Notes: a model not told the origin generated them from the sequence alone. A DNA stretch of 64,000 bases from Acrocarpospora catenulata (GCF_018476525.1 NZ_JAHCST010000026.1:1-64000), one strand, 5' to 3'; positions 21,970-31,728 are shown, counted from the stretch's first letter. Numbers and translations are program-made.

Positions 21970-22874
21970 CCACCCGGCGGACCGTCCTGATCACGACGCA
22001 CACCGGCCGCCCGGCCGCCGTGGAGAGCGCCCGGCTGGTGATCCACCGGCTGCTCGGCGAGGGCCTGCACGTGCGGGTGGTGGCCGACGAGGCCGACACG
22101 GTGGGGGAGAGCGGCGTGGAGGTGGTGCCGGCCACCAAGGAGGTCGCCACCGACGCCGAGCTCATGATCGTGCTCGGCGGGGACGGCACCCTGCTCCGCG
22201 CCGCCGAGCTGGTCCGCCCCACCGGGGTGCCGCTGCTCGGTGTGAACCTGGGTCACGTCGGCTTCCTGGCCGAGGCCGAGGTGGAGGACCTCAAGGAGGT
22301 CGTGGACCGGGTGGTGGCCGGCCACTACGAGGTCGAGGAACGGATGACCATCGACGTGGTGGTCCGGCTCAACGGCACGGTCCTGGCCGAGACCTGGGCG
22401 CTCAACGAGGCGTCGGTGGAGAAGCGGGACCGCATGCTGGAGGTGGTGGCCGAGATCGACGGCCGCCCGCTCTCCCGCTGGGGCTGCGACGGCGTGATCT
22501 GCGCCACCACCACCGGGTCCACCGCGTACGCGTTCTCGGCCGGGGGACCGGTGGTCTGGCCGGAGGTGGACGCCCTGCTGCTGGTGCCCAACAGCGCGCA
22601 CGCGCTCTTCGCCCGGCCGATGGTGATCTCCCCACGGGCCCGGCTGGCGGTGGAGATCCTGCCGGGGACCAGCGCGGGCGTGCTGTGGTGCGACGGCCGC
22701 CGCCGCTTCGACCTGCCCGCGGGGGCCCGGGTGGAGGTGCGCCGCGGCGAGATCCCGGTACGGCTGGCCCGCCTGCTCGGCGTGGACACCACCGGCGCGG
22801 AGTTCACCGACCGCCTGGTGGCCAAGTTCGGCCTGCCGGTGGAAGGCTGGCGCGGCCGCGTCAGGAACCACTGA
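21966..22874 (+). CDS. nadK: NAD kinase
   Basis: A 302-residue enzyme that phosphorylates NAD to NADP. The catalytic GGDGTLL motif lies near residues 72-78, the NE-type motif at WALNEASVEKR near 140, and the TTTGSTAYAFSAGGP substrate loop near 175-190. Length and layout are normal for bacterial NadK. The GTG start overlaps the tlyA stop. A 13-bp direct repeat (CAGGAACCACTGA at 22862 and 22898) spans and follows the stop codon. Confidence 0.95.
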   Translation: MTTRRTVLITTHTGRPAAVESARLVIHRLLGEGLHVRVVADEADTVGESGVEVVPATKEVATDAELMIVLGGDGTLLRAAELVRPTGVPLLGVNLGHVGFLAEAEVEDLKEVVDRVVAGHYEVEERMTIDVVVRLNGTVLAETWALNEASVEKRDRMLEVVAEIDGRPLSRWGCDGVICATTTGSTAYAFSAGGPVVWPEVDALLLVPNSAHALFARPMVISPRARLAVEILPGTSAGVLWCDGRRRFDLPAGARVEVRRGEIPVRLARLLGVDTTGAEFTDRLVAKFGLPVEGWRGRVRNH

Positions 22875-22987
22875 AAGCAACCACCAGAAGGCCACGCCAG
22901 GAACCACTGACCTTGGGCGGACTCGAAAATCTTGGCGAGTTGCGCGTAGGATCTCAACCGACATCGCAGCTGTAACGGGAGGGACCA

Positions 22988-24706
22988 GTGCGGCCGAGGG
23001 TCGAGGAGGTCCGCATCCAGGGGCTTGGCGTCATCGACGAGGCCGTTCTGGAGCTGTCGCCGGGGTTCACCGTCGTCACGGGCGAGACAGGCGCCGGGAA
23101 GACCATGGTGGTGACCGGCCTGGGGCTGCTGTTCGGCGGGCGGGCCGACCCGGCCCGGGTGCGCCCGGGCTCGGAGAAGGCGACCGTCGAGGGAACGCTG
23201 GTGGTCGACCCGAAGGGCAGGGCCGCCCAGCAGGTCTTCGACATCGGCGGCGAGGTGGAGGACGGCGAGCTCATCATCTCCCGCACCGTCTCCGCCGAAG
23301 GCCGCTCCCGGGCCTGGCTGGGCGGGCGCACCGTCCCGGTCGGGACACTCACCTACCTGGCCGACGACCTGGTGGCCGTGCACGGCCAGATGGACCAGCA
23401 GCGGCTGCTCCAGCCGGGCCGCCAGCGCGCCGCCCTGGACAGGTACGCGGGAGACGAGCTGGTCAAACCCCTCAGGGCGTACGAGCAGGCGTACAAGCGG
23501 CACCGGCAGGTCGGCGAGTTACTGGCCGAGCTGACCACCAAGGCGCGCGAGCGGGCCCAGGAGGCCGACGTGCTCCGGTTCGGTCTCACCGAGATCGAGA
23601 AGGCCGAACCCCGGGCGGGGGAGGACGCGGAGCTCAAGGAGGAGGCCGAGCGGCTGTCCCACGCCGACGCGCTGCGCACCGCCGCCACCACCGCGCACAC
23701 CGCGCTGCTCGGCGACCCCATGTCCGGCCCGGAGGCCGCCCAGGACGCGGTCTCCCTGCTCGGGCACGCCCGCTCCGCCGTGGAGTCGGTGCGCGACTTC
23801 GACCCGGTGCTCGGCGGGCTGGCCGACCGGCTGGCCGAGGCCGGCTACCTGATCAACGACGTGGCCACCGAGCTGGCCGCCTACGCCGAGTCGGTGGAGG
23901 CCGACCCCGCCCGGCTGGCCGCCGTGCAGGAGCGCCGCGCCCTGCTCACCGGCCTGACCCGTAAGTACGGGCTGGACGTGGCGGAGGTGCTGGACTGGGC
24001 CAGGCGCTCGGCGGCCCGGCTGACCGAGCTGGACGGCGACGACGAGCGGGTCGAGGAGCTGGCCAGGGAGCACGACGAGCTCACCGAGCGGCTGGGCGAG
24101 CTGGCCGCCGAACTGACCCGGATCCGCGCCGCCACCGCCGAGCGCTTCGGCGTGGCGGTGACCGAGGAGCTGACCGCGCTGGCCATGCCGCACGCCCGGG
24201 TGAGCGTCGAGATCACCCGCAGCCCCGAGTTCGGCCCGCACGGGGTGGACGAGGTGGAGCTGCGCATGGCCCCCCACCCGGCCTCCCCGCCGCTGCCGCT
24301 GAGCAAGGGCGCCTCCGGCGGCGAGCTGAGCCGGGTGATGCTGGCCATCGAGGTGGTCTTCGCGGGCGCCGACCCGGTGCCCACGTTCGTGTTCGACGAG
24401 GTGGACGCCGGGGTGGGCGGCAAGGCCGCGGTCGAGATCGGCCGCCGTCTGGCCAAGCTGGCCCGCACCGCGCAGGTGATCGTGGTCACCCACCTGCCGC
24501 AGGTGGCGGCCTTCGCCGACCAGCACCTGGTGGTGGAGAAGGCGAGCGACGGCAGCGTGGTGCGCAGCGGCGTGCTGACCCTGGACCGGGAGGGCAGGGC
24601 CCGCGAACTGTCCCGCATGCTGGCCGGTTTGGAGGACTCCGAGCTGGGCAGAGCGCACGCCGAAGAGCTGCTCTCCATCGCCGCCGCCGCCAAGGCGGTC
24701 GGCTGA
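22988..24706 (+). CDS. recN: DNA repair protein RecN
   Basis: A 572-residue SMC-like ATPase for double-strand break repair. The Walker A motif is GETGAGKT near residue 36. A long central coiled coil spans about 160-370. The ABC signature LSKGASGGELSRVMLA is near 440, and the Walker B FVFDEVDAGVGG near 470. GTG at 22988 follows GGGAGGGA. The 113-bp leader carries a TAGGAT hexamer at 22947 that could be a -10 site. No proper LexA box was seen. Confidence 0.96.
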   Translation: MRPRVEEVRIQGLGVIDEAVLELSPGFTVVTGETGAGKTMVVTGLGLLFGGRADPARVRPGSEKATVEGTLVVDPKGRAAQQVFDIGGEVEDGELIISRTVSAEGRSRAWLGGRTVPVGTLTYLADDLVAVHGQMDQQRLLQPGRQRAALDRYAGDELVKPLRAYEQAYKRHRQVGELLAELTTKARERAQEADVLRFGLTEIEKAEPRAGEDAELKEEAERLSHADALRTAATTAHTALLGDPMSGPEAAQDAVSLLGHARSAVESVRDFDPVLGGLADRLAEAGYLINDVATELAAYAESVEADPARLAAVQERRALLTGLTRKYGLDVAEVLDWARRSAARLTELDGDDERVEELAREHDELTERLGELAAELTRIRAATAERFGVAVTEELTALAMPHARVSVEITRSPEFGPHGVDEVELRMAPHPASPPLPLSKGASGGELSRVMLAIEVVFAGADPVPTFVFDEVDAGVGGKAAVEIGRRLAKLARTAQVIVVTHLPQVAAFADQHLVVEKASDGSVVRSGVLTLDREGRARELSRMLAGLEDSELGRAHAEELLSIAAAAKAVG

Positions 24707-24794
24707 CACGCCGTAGGCCTCGGTGTTGTGACAATGCTGACACGTGCCGGGGTGTCGGGCCTGGGTGGTCGTTCACTCTGGCAGGATGGTCACG

Positions 24795-25991
24795 ATGAAG
24801 GTCCCGAGCGTGAAGCTTCCGGGCCTCCGCCGCAGGAAGGTCAACGACCTTCCCGGGGTGACGGCAGTGGTGAGAATCGACCGGCGCACCAAGAGGCTGA
24901 CCAAGCGCCTCAAGCCTGGGGAAATCGCGATTATCGATCACGTCGACGTCGACCGGGTGAGCGCGGAGGCGTTGGTGGCATGCGGTGCGTCCGTGGTGGT
25001 CAACGTGGCCACCAGCATCAGCGGGCGCTATCCGAACCTCGGCCCGCAGATCCTCCTGGAGGCGGGCGTCACGCTGGTCGACAACGCCACCCCTGAGCTG
25101 TTCGAGCGGGTCCGCGACGGCGACCTGGTCCGGGTCTGCGACGGCGTGGTCTACCTGGACGAGGAACCGGCCGGGAAGGGCGAGGTCGCCACCGACGAGT
25201 CGGTCCTGGCCGCGATGACCGAGGCCAGGGCCGGGCTCTCGGTGCAGATCGAGGCGTTCACCGTCAACACGATGGAGTACGTGCGCCGCGAGCGCGACCT
25301 GCTCATCGACGGCGTCGGGGTGCCCGAGATCGCCACGCGGATGGACGGGCGGCACGTGCTGATCGTGGTCCGCGGCTACCACTACAAGGAGGACCTGGCC
25401 GCGCTCCGGCCGTACATCCGGGAGTATCGGCCGGTCATGGTGGGCGTGGACGGCGGCGCGGACGCGCTGCTGGAGGCCGGGTACCGGCCGGACGTGATCG
25501 TCGGCGACTTCGACTCGGTCTCCGACCGGGCGCTCACCTGCGGCGCCGAGCTGGTGGTGCACGCCTACCGGGACGGCCACGCCCCCGGCCTGGAGCGGGT
25601 GCACCGGCTCGGCCGCGACGCGGTGCTCTTCCCGGCCGCCGCCACCAGTGAGGACATCGCGATGTTGCTGGCCGACGAGACGGGCGCCTCGCTGATCGTC
25701 GCGGTCGGCACCCACGCGACCCTGGTCGAGTTCCTGGACAAGGGCCGGGCCGGCATGGCCAGCACGTTTCTCACCCGGCTCCGGCTGGGCAGCAAACTCG
25801 TCGACGCCAAGGGCGTCAGCAGGCTCTACCGCAGCCGCATCTCCACCGCGTCGCTGCTGCTCCTGGTCGCCACCACGATCATCACGATCGGGGTGGTGGT
25901 CTTCGTCGCGCCGGTCGGCAAGATCTGGCTGGACGGGGCGCAGGACACGTGGAACGGCTTCATCTTCTGGGTGGTCGGACTCTTCTCGTGA
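24795..25991 (+). CDS. steA: Cytokinetic ring protein SteA
   Basis: A 398-residue protein. The first 340 residues resemble thiamin pyrophosphokinase-like folds (GVDGGADALLEAGYRPDVIVGDFDS split across residues 216-240), and a single C-terminal membrane helix follows (about 352-376, LLLLVATTIITIGVVVFV). In corynebacteria SteA works with SteB at the division site and helps activate cell-wall hydrolysis. ATG at 24795 is preferred to 24786. The stop overlaps the steB start. Actinobacteria keep the recN-steA-steB order. Confidence 0.9.
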   Translation: MKVPSVKLPGLRRRKVNDLPGVTAVVRIDRRTKRLTKRLKPGEIAIIDHVDVDRVSAEALVACGASVVVNVATSISGRYPNLGPQILLEAGVTLVDNATPELFERVRDGDLVRVCDGVVYLDEEPAGKGEVATDESVLAAMTEARAGLSVQIEAFTVNTMEYVRRERDLLIDGVGVPEIATRMDGRHVLIVVRGYHYKEDLAALRPYIREYRPVMVGVDGGADALLEAGYRPDVIVGDFDSVSDRALTCGAELVVHAYRDGHAPGLERVHRLGRDAVLFPAAATSEDIAMLLADETGASLIVAVGTHATLVEFLDKGRAGMASTFLTRLRLGSKLVDAKGVSRLYRSRISTASLLLLVATTIITIGVVVFVAPVGKIWLDGAQDTWNGFIFWVVGLFS

Positions 25992-26965
25992 TCGATTTTC
26001 GGTATCACCTCGTCTCCATCGTCGCGATCTTCCTGGCTCTGACGGTGGGCATCGTGCTCGGCAGCACCGTGCTGCAGGACCCGATCATCAGCTCGACCCA
26101 GGTGGCGGCGGACACCATCAGGAAGGAGAACCTGGGGCTGCGCGACCAGATCGCCGTCCTGCAGTCCCAGCAGGACGGCAACTCCTCCTTCGTCACCGGC
26201 GCCACGCACGAGCTGGTCAACGGCGACCTGGCCGGCGCGCGGGTGGTCGTGGTGGAGGCGCCGGGCGCGCCCAGCGGCCTGCGCGACGAGGTGCGGGAGG
26301 TGCTGGAGCAGGCGGGGGCGTTCTACACCGGCCGGGTGGCGCTGACCGAGAAGTTCCTCGCCCCCGAGCAGACGGCGGTGGTGGACGGGCTGGCCACCCA
26401 GCTGGCTCCGGCCGGCACCATCTTCCGCGAGGGCGCCTCCCCGTACGACAAGGCGGGCCAGGTGCTGGCCAGCGCCCTGGTGACCAACATGCCGGTGAAC
26501 GCCGGCACGGTCAACGTGGCCGCCTCCTCGGTGCTGGACGTCTTCCAGGACGGCGGTTTCATTACCGTGTCCGACGATCCCGGCAAGCGGGCCACCCTGG
26601 CGGTCCTGGTGGCGCCCACCACGCCGTACGAGGGGGAGGCGGCGCAGGCGCAGAACGGCGCGGTCGTCTCGGTGGCCGGGGCGCTGGACAACGGCGGCCT
26701 GGGCACCGTGCTGGCCGGGAACACCAGCGCCTCCGCGACGGGTGGCGTGATCGAGGCGCTGCTCGACTCGGGCGAGGCCTCACACGTATCGAGTGTGGAC
26801 ACCCTCGATATGCCCGCGGGCCGGGTCGTGGTGGTCTACGCTCTGCGGGAGCAGCAGACCGGCCGTTCGGGGGCATACGGTATCGGCAGCGGGGCGTCGG
26901 CGTTCGAGCCGCCGCCCGTGGTGCCCGCCGACGCCTCGCCCAGCCCGGCGGAGACCGGCGGCTGA
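25988..26965 (+). CDS. steB: SteB (copper transporter/MctB family) membrane protein
   Basis: A 325-residue protein anchored by one N-terminal helix (about 6-28), followed by a short coiled coil (NLGLRDQIAVLQSQ) and a large extracytoplasmic domain ending in a Pro-rich tail. The family is often labelled copper transporter (MctB), but its partner SteA and conserved location argue for the SteB division role. GTG at 25988 overlaps the SteA stop. No metal-binding Cys/Met cluster is visible. Confidence 0.88.
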   Translation: MIDFRYHLVSIVAIFLALTVGIVLGSTVLQDPIISSTQVAADTIRKENLGLRDQIAVLQSQQDGNSSFVTGATHELVNGDLAGARVVVVEAPGAPSGLRDEVREVLEQAGAFYTGRVALTEKFLAPEQTAVVDGLATQLAPAGTIFREGASPYDKAGQVLASALVTNMPVNAGTVNVAASSVLDVFQDGGFITVSDDPGKRATLAVLVAPTTPYEGEAAQAQNGAVVSVAGALDNGGLGTVLAGNTSASATGGVIEALLDSGEASHVSSVDTLDMPAGRVVVVYALREQQTGRSGAYGIGSGASAFEPPPVVPADASPSPAETGG

Positions 26966-27000
26966 CCAGAATGATCCCCCTGACGTGAAGGATGCGCGCT

Positions 27001-27858
27001 GTGGCTAATCGCTCCTGGTTGGCGGCCATCACCGGCGCGGCGATCGGCGCGGTCGCGGCGCGGGCCGCGTACTCGGCGTTCCGGCGCCGCCCGCCGCTCG
27101 GCGACGAGAAGACCTGGACGCGCACCAACCACCGGTTCGAGCCGGTCACCCTGCTGGAGGGGCCCGCGCTGGTGGCCGGCGTCGGCGCCGCCGCCGCGCT
27201 CACCCCCGCCCTGCCGCCGCGGGTGCGGGCCGCCGCCGCGCTGGCCGGGGTCGGCAGCGGCGTGCTCGGCGGGTACGACGACATCTACGGCACCACCACC
27301 GCCAAGGGCTTCAAGGGGCACCTGTCGGCGCTGGCCCGCCGGGAGGTGACCAGCGGCGCGATCAAGATCGTCGGCATCGGCCTGGTCGGCCTGGCCTCGG
27401 CGGCGCTGGCCCGTGAGTCGGCCCGCCCCGCCGACGTGGTGCTGGACGGCGCGCTCATCGCCGGCAGCGCCAACCTGGCCAACCTGTTCGACCTGCGTCC
27501 CGGCCGCGCCATCAAGGTCGGCCTGCTGGCCGGCACGCCGCTGCTGGCCGCCGCCGTCTACCGGGACCGCCCGGCCCAGGCCGCGCTGGTCGCGATCCCG
27601 CTGGGCGCGGCGGCGGCGCTGCTGCCGGAGGACCTGGCCGAGCGGGCCATGCTGGGCGACGCGGGCGCGAACGCGCTGGGGGCGCTGCTCGGGCTGACCG
27701 CCACCGGGACGAGCCGCCCGGCCCGGCTGGCGGCCTTCGCCGCGGTGGCCGGGCTGACCGCCGCCTCGGAGAAGGTCAGCTTCACCAAGGTCATCGCGAA
27801 CAACCCGGTGCTCAACCGGCTGGACCTGCTCGGCCGCCGCCCGGCCCCCGAGGCGTAG
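27001..27858 (+). CDS. MraY-like (glycosyltransferase family 4-type) polytopic membrane protein
   Basis: A 285-residue protein with about eight hydrophobic segments. It keeps traces of the MraY/WecA fold: GGYDDIYG in the second cytoplasmic loop, TSGAIKIVG and the late MLGDAGANALG motif. These enzymes move a phospho-sugar to polyprenyl phosphate; the active acidic cluster looks reduced here, so activity is uncertain. GTG at 27001 has AAGGA six bases upstream and is preferred to ATG at 26992. It sits between steB and the MurJ-like gene, suggesting an envelope role. Confidence 0.75.
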   Translation: MANRSWLAAITGAAIGAVAARAAYSAFRRRPPLGDEKTWTRTNHRFEPVTLLEGPALVAGVGAAAALTPALPPRVRAAAALAGVGSGVLGGYDDIYGTTTAKGFKGHLSALARREVTSGAIKIVGIGLVGLASAALARESARPADVVLDGALIAGSANLANLFDLRPGRAIKVGLLAGTPLLAAAVYRDRPAQAALVAIPLGAAAALLPEDLAERAMLGDAGANALGALLGLTATGTSRPARLAAFAAVAGLTAASEKVSFTKVIANNPVLNRLDLLGRRPAPEA

Positions 27859-27859
27859 T

Positions 27860-29455
27860 TTGCTCAGGCGGCTCGGACAGGGCGTCGCCGGGGCCGCGGT
27901 GCTCATCGGCGTCATCACGGTCCTGAGCCGGGTCACCGGCTTCGGCAAGCAGCTGGTCTTCGCCAAGACGGTGGGGACCGCCTGCCTGAGCACGGCGTAC
28001 TACACGGCCAACCAGATCCCCAACCTGATCTTCGAGATCGTGGCCGGGGGCGCGCTGGCGGGCATGGTCGTCCCCGTGCTGGCCGGGCGCACCTCCAGGG
28101 AGGAGGTCAGCCGGATCGCCTCCGCCCTGCTCACCTGGGTGCTGGTGCTGCTGGTCCCGCTCAGCGCGCTGACCGCCGTGCTGGCCGGGCCGGTGGTGGG
28201 TCTCTTCGTCGGCGACCGGGTCGGCTCGTGCGACGCCGCCGCGCTCACCGCTACCGCCGCCCGGATGCTCGTCGTCTTCGCCCCCCAGATCGCCCTGTAC
28301 GGCATCGCCGTCGTCCTGTACGGAGTGCTCCAGGCGCACCGGCGTTTCGCGGGGCCCGCGCTGGCGCCGCTGGTGTCCAGCGTCGTGGTCATCGGCGCCT
28401 ACCTGGCGTTCGTCCCGCTCAGCGGCGGGGTGATCGAGCCGGGCCGGGTGCCGGGGGCGGCCGAGCTGGCGTTGTCGGGGGGAACCACGCTCGGAGTGCT
28501 CGCGCTGGTGGTGACCGTGCTCGGACCCATCGCCCGGCTGGGGCTGCGCTGGCGTCCCGCGCTGCGCTTTCCCGAGGGGGTGGCGGCCCAGGTCAGGACG
28601 CTGGCGCTGGCCGGGCTGAGTGCGCTGGTGGCCCAGCAGGTGGCCATGGCGGTGGTGGTCCGGCTGGCCAACGACGCGGGCTCGGGGCAGCTGACGGCCT
28701 ACAACTACGCCTGGGCGATCTACATGGTGCCCTACGCGGTGCTGGCCGTGCCCCTGGCGACCAGCGCGTTCCCGGAACTGTCGGCCCGTGCCGCCGACCG
28801 TGAGGGTTTCGCGGAACTGGCCGCGCGCACCACTCGGGTGATCCTGCTGATCTCCGGGCTGGCGGCCGGAGTGCTGGCCGCCACCGCCCTGCCGGTCGCC
28901 GCCGTCTTCCTCCAGGGGGCCAAGACCGACGTCCCGGTCACCGAGTTCGCCCGCGCCATCGCCCTGTTCGCCCCCGGTTTGCTCGGTTTCGGACTGACCG
29001 CCCACCTCAGCCGGGTCCTGTACGCCACCGGCCTGGGCCGCCCGGCCGCCCGCGACATGGTCACCGGCTGGCTGGTCGTCATCGCCGCCCAGACCGCCTT
29101 CGCGCTCGCCTTTCCCGACGGCTGGAAGCTGGCGGGGCTCGCCCTCGGCCAGGCCGTCGGCATGACCGTCGGCGGCGTTCTTCTGCTGCTGTCGGTGCGC
29201 CGCGCCCGCGGCCCCGCCGCCCTGTCGGGGGCGGGGCGGGCGGGCCTGGCCGCCGTGCTCGGCGGCGGCGCGGCCTGCCTGGCCGGGTACGGCGTGGTCC
29301 TGATCCTGGGCCCGGGGGAGTTCTGGTGGAGCGTGCTGGCGACAGCCGTCGCCGGGCTGGTCGCGGCGGCCGCCGGGGGCCTGGTCACGGCCATGGTCGA
29401 CAGCCACGACCTGCGCACTCTGCTGGCCCGTCTGCGAAAGGCCCCGTCCTCGTGA
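27860..29455 (+). CDS. murJ: MurJ/MviN-like lipid flippase
   Basis: A 531-residue integral membrane protein of the MOP superfamily with about 14 helices. Early helices carry SRVTGFGKQLVFAKTVG and the NQIPNLIFEIVAGGAL motif typical of MurJ. MurJ flips lipid II for peptidoglycan synthesis. This copy lacks the kinase-like C-terminus of mycobacterial MviN. Actinobacteria often encode a second MurJ elsewhere, so this could be a specialised paralogue. The TTG start, two bases after the previous stop, gives a complete first helix. Its end overlaps the glycosyltransferase start. Confidence 0.82.
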   Translation: MLRRLGQGVAGAAVLIGVITVLSRVTGFGKQLVFAKTVGTACLSTAYYTANQIPNLIFEIVAGGALAGMVVPVLAGRTSREEVSRIASALLTWVLVLLVPLSALTAVLAGPVVGLFVGDRVGSCDAAALTATAARMLVVFAPQIALYGIAVVLYGVLQAHRRFAGPALAPLVSSVVVIGAYLAFVPLSGGVIEPGRVPGAAELALSGGTTLGVLALVVTVLGPIARLGLRWRPALRFPEGVAAQVRTLALAGLSALVAQQVAMAVVVRLANDAGSGQLTAYNYAWAIYMVPYAVLAVPLATSAFPELSARAADREGFAELAARTTRVILLISGLAAGVLAATALPVAAVFLQGAKTDVPVTEFARAIALFAPGLLGFGLTAHLSRVLYATGLGRPAARDMVTGWLVVIAAQTAFALAFPDGWKLAGLALGQAVGMTVGGVLLLLSVRRARGPAALSGAGRAGLAAVLGGGAACLAGYGVVLILGPGEFWWSVLATAVAGLVAAAAGGLVTAMVDSHDLRTLLARLRKAPSS

Positions 29456-30516
29456 ACATCGTCCTGGTCCTCGGCACCAGCGCGGGCGGCGTCGGCCGCC
29501 ACGTCCGCGGCCTCGCCGCCGGTCTCACGGCGGAGGGGCACCGGGTGGTGGTGGCAGGGCCCCCGCAGACCGAGGCGGCCTTTAATTTCACGGGGGCCGG
29601 CGCGCGGTTCGCCGCCGTCCCGGTCTCCGATCGGCCGCATCCGGTCAACGATCTCCGTACCGTGCTGGCCTTGCGCCGGATCGCCGGATCCGCCGACGTC
29701 GTGCACGCCCACGGGCTGCGGGCCGGGGCGCTGGCCGCCCTGGGCCGGTCCCGGGCCCGCCTGGTGGTCACCCTGCACAACGCGCTGACGGCCGGGGGCT
29801 TCGTCGGCGCCGTCTACCGGGGGCTGGAGCCGGTGGTGGCGCGCGGGGCGGACCGGATTCTGGTGGTGTCGCCCGACCTGGGGGCCCGGATGCGGGCGCT
29901 GGGGGCGCGGCAGGTGGCGGCGGCCGTGGTGCCCGCGCCGCCGCTCGGGGCGAGCGGGCGATCCCTCGACGAGATCCGGGCGGAGTTCGGGGACCGGCCC
30001 CTCGTGCTGACCGTGGCCCGGCTGGCGCAGCAGAAGGGCCTGGAGACGCTGCTGGCGGCGGCGGCCGGGCCGTACCTGCCTGAGCCGCTGTTCGCGGTGG
30101 CAGGGGAGGGGCCGCTGCGGGAGGAGCTGGCGGCCCGGATCGCGGCCGAAGGGCTGCCGGTGCGGCTGCTGGGGGACCGGGCCGATGTGGGGGACCTGCT
30201 GCGGGTCGCGGCGGTCTTCGTGGTGCCGAGCCGGTGGGAGGGGCAGCCGCTGACCGTGCAGGAGGCGCTGCGGGCCGGGGCGCCCATCGTGGCCACCCAG
30301 GTAGGCGGCATTCCCGGCATGGTGGGGGAAGCGGCGCTGCTGGTGCCCCCGGGGGACGCCGCGGCGCTCCGGGACGCGGTCGCGCGGGTGCTGGCCGATC
30401 CCGAACTGGCCGGGCGGCTGGGCGAGGCGGCCAGGGAGCGGGCGCGCACGCTGCCGGACGAGGAAGACGCGGTACAGGCTGTACTCACCGCTTACCAAGC
30501 GGGAATGAAACGGTGA
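29452..30516 (+). CDS. Glycosyltransferase family 4 (GT-B fold)
   Basis: A 354-residue enzyme with two Rossmann domains. The acceptor domain starts VLGTSAGGVGRHVRGLAAGL. The donor domain carries LVLTVARLAQQKGLETLL near residue 185 and the EX7E-like segment VPSRWEGQPLTVQEALRAGAP near 258. GT4 enzymes transfer sugars from nucleotide donors with retention. GTG at 29452 overlaps the MurJ-like stop, so it closes the steA-to-GT run and probably glycosylates an envelope lipid. Donor and acceptor are unknown. Confidence 0.87.
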   Translation: MNIVLVLGTSAGGVGRHVRGLAAGLTAEGHRVVVAGPPQTEAAFNFTGAGARFAAVPVSDRPHPVNDLRTVLALRRIAGSADVVHAHGLRAGALAALGRSRARLVVTLHNALTAGGFVGAVYRGLEPVVARGADRILVVSPDLGARMRALGARQVAAAVVPAPPLGASGRSLDEIRAEFGDRPLVLTVARLAQQKGLETLLAAAAGPYLPEPLFAVAGEGPLREELAARIAAEGLPVRLLGDRADVGDLLRVAAVFVVPSRWEGQPLTVQEALRAGAPIVATQVGGIPGMVGEAALLVPPGDAAALRDAVARVLADPELAGRLGEAARERARTLPDEEDAVQAVLTAYQAGMKR

Positions 30517-30600
30517 TTTCCCCGGTTTTCGTACCTGGATCCGCTGAAGAACCTGGCCCCCAGGGTTAGGTAATCCTCATGGGGATCTCTATACTGAAGC

Positions 30601-30720
30601 AGGTTGGGGGGGAGTATCCCTTCGCGACGGTCCCGTCATCACGGCTTTTGAGCCCGGGGCCGTCGGTTCGTGTTCGGGCGGCTGAGCCGCGCGGGCCGGG
30701 CGGGAGAGACCTCCGGCAGT
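30601..30720 (+). promoter_or_regulatory. yybP-ykoY (manganese) riboswitch
   Basis: The leader holds the conserved pieces of the yybP-ykoY RNA in order: GGGGGGAGTA near 30606, GTCATCACGG near 30634, a paired GAGCCCGGGGCCG/CGGTTCG segment, and a GGGAGAGACCTCC end near 30702. These RNAs bind Mn2+ and typically precede TerC-family genes, as here. A TATACT hexamer at 30590-30595 would serve as the -10, so the aptamer starts at the transcript's 5' end. The terC ribosome site lies about 20 bases after it, suggesting control of translation. Confidence 0.85.
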
Positions 30721-30750
30721 GTGTTCGTCGCGCGCGCCGGAGGGCTGACT

Positions 30751-31728
30751 ATGTTGAACGTTTCCGTTTGGGGCTGGGCCGCCGTCATCATCGGTATGCT
30801 CATCGTCCTCGCCGTCGACCTGTGGATCGTGGACCGCGGTGAACCCAAGGAGTTCACCTTCCGCCAGGCCGGATTCTGGGTCAGCTTCTACGTCTCCCTG
30901 GCCGTGCTCTTCGGGGTCGGGCTGCTGATCTTCGCCGGGCCCACCCCGTCCGGGGAGTTCTTCGCCGGGTATCTCACCGAATACAGCCTGAGCGTCGACA
31001 ACCTGTTCATTTTCTTCATCATCATGTCGCGGTTCTCGGTGCCGAAGGTGTACCAACACAAGGTGCTGCTGATCGGCATCCTGATAGCGCTGGTGATGCG
31101 TGGGTTCTTCATCGCCATCGGGGCCGCCGCGCTCAACCAGTTCCACTGGCTGTTCTACGTGTTCGGGGTCTTCCTGGTCTACACGGCGTACACGCTGATC
31201 CGGGACCACAACAAGTCGGAGGAGGACTTCAACGAGAACATCCTGCTCCGCTGGTCGCGCCGGGCCTTCCCCACCACGCAGCACTACGTGGGCTCCAAGA
31301 TGACCGTGAAGGTGGACGGCCGGCGCATGGTCACCCCGATGCTGATCGTGATGATCGCCATCGGCACCACCGACCTGCTCTTCGCGCTCGACTCCATCCC
31401 CGCCATCTTCGGCCTCACCAAGGACCCGTTCATCGTCTTCACCGCCAACGCCTTCGCCCTGATGGGCCTGCGCCAGCTGTACTTCCTGCTCGGCGGGCTG
31501 CTCCAGCGGCTGGTCTACATCAGCTACGGCCTGGCGTTCATCCTCGGGTTCATCGGTGTCAAGCTGGTACTGGAGGCGGCCCACGACTCGGTGTCCTGGG
31601 CCCCGGAGATCCCGATCTGGGTGTCCCTGGGTGTCATCATCTTGACCATGACCGTGACCACGGTGCTCAGCCTGCTCAAGTCCCGCCGGGACGCGCCGGC
31701 CACCTCCGCGGAGGTCGAGCAGCCGTAG
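30751..31728 (+). CDS. TerC family membrane protein, probable Mn2+ exporter
   Basis: A 325-residue protein with about nine helices. It shows the TerC hallmarks SLSVDNLFIF near residue 83 and TTDLLFALDSIPAIFG near 205, whose acidic residues are thought to bind metal. TerC/Alx proteins export manganese, including metal destined for exported enzymes. ATG at 30751 follows GGAGGG. The yybP-ykoY riboswitch in the leader should switch the gene on when Mn2+ is high. About 160 AT-richer bases without a recognised feature separate it from psd. Confidence 0.92.
   Translation: MLNVSVWGWAAVIIGMLIVLAVDLWIVDRGEPKEFTFRQAGFWVSFYVSLAVLFGVGLLIFAGPTPSGEFFAGYLTEYSLSVDNLFIFFIIMSRFSVPKVYQHKVLLIGILIALVMRGFFIAIGAAALNQFHWLFYVFGVFLVYTAYTLIRDHNKSEEDFNENILLRWSRRAFPTTQHYVGSKMTVKVDGRRMVTPMLIVMIAIGTTDLLFALDSIPAIFGLTKDPFIVFTANAFALMGLRQLYFLLGGLLQRLVYISYGLAFILGFIGVKLVLEAAHDSVSWAPEIPIWVSLGVIILTMTVTTVLSLLKSRRDAPATSAEVEQP

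Noticed and set aside
22932..22952. TTGGCGAGT with TAGGAT before recN as a third RecA-NDp promoter.
   Set aside because: The spacer is 6 rather than 8 bases and the box has several mismatches, so it falls well short of the uvrA and uvrC matches.
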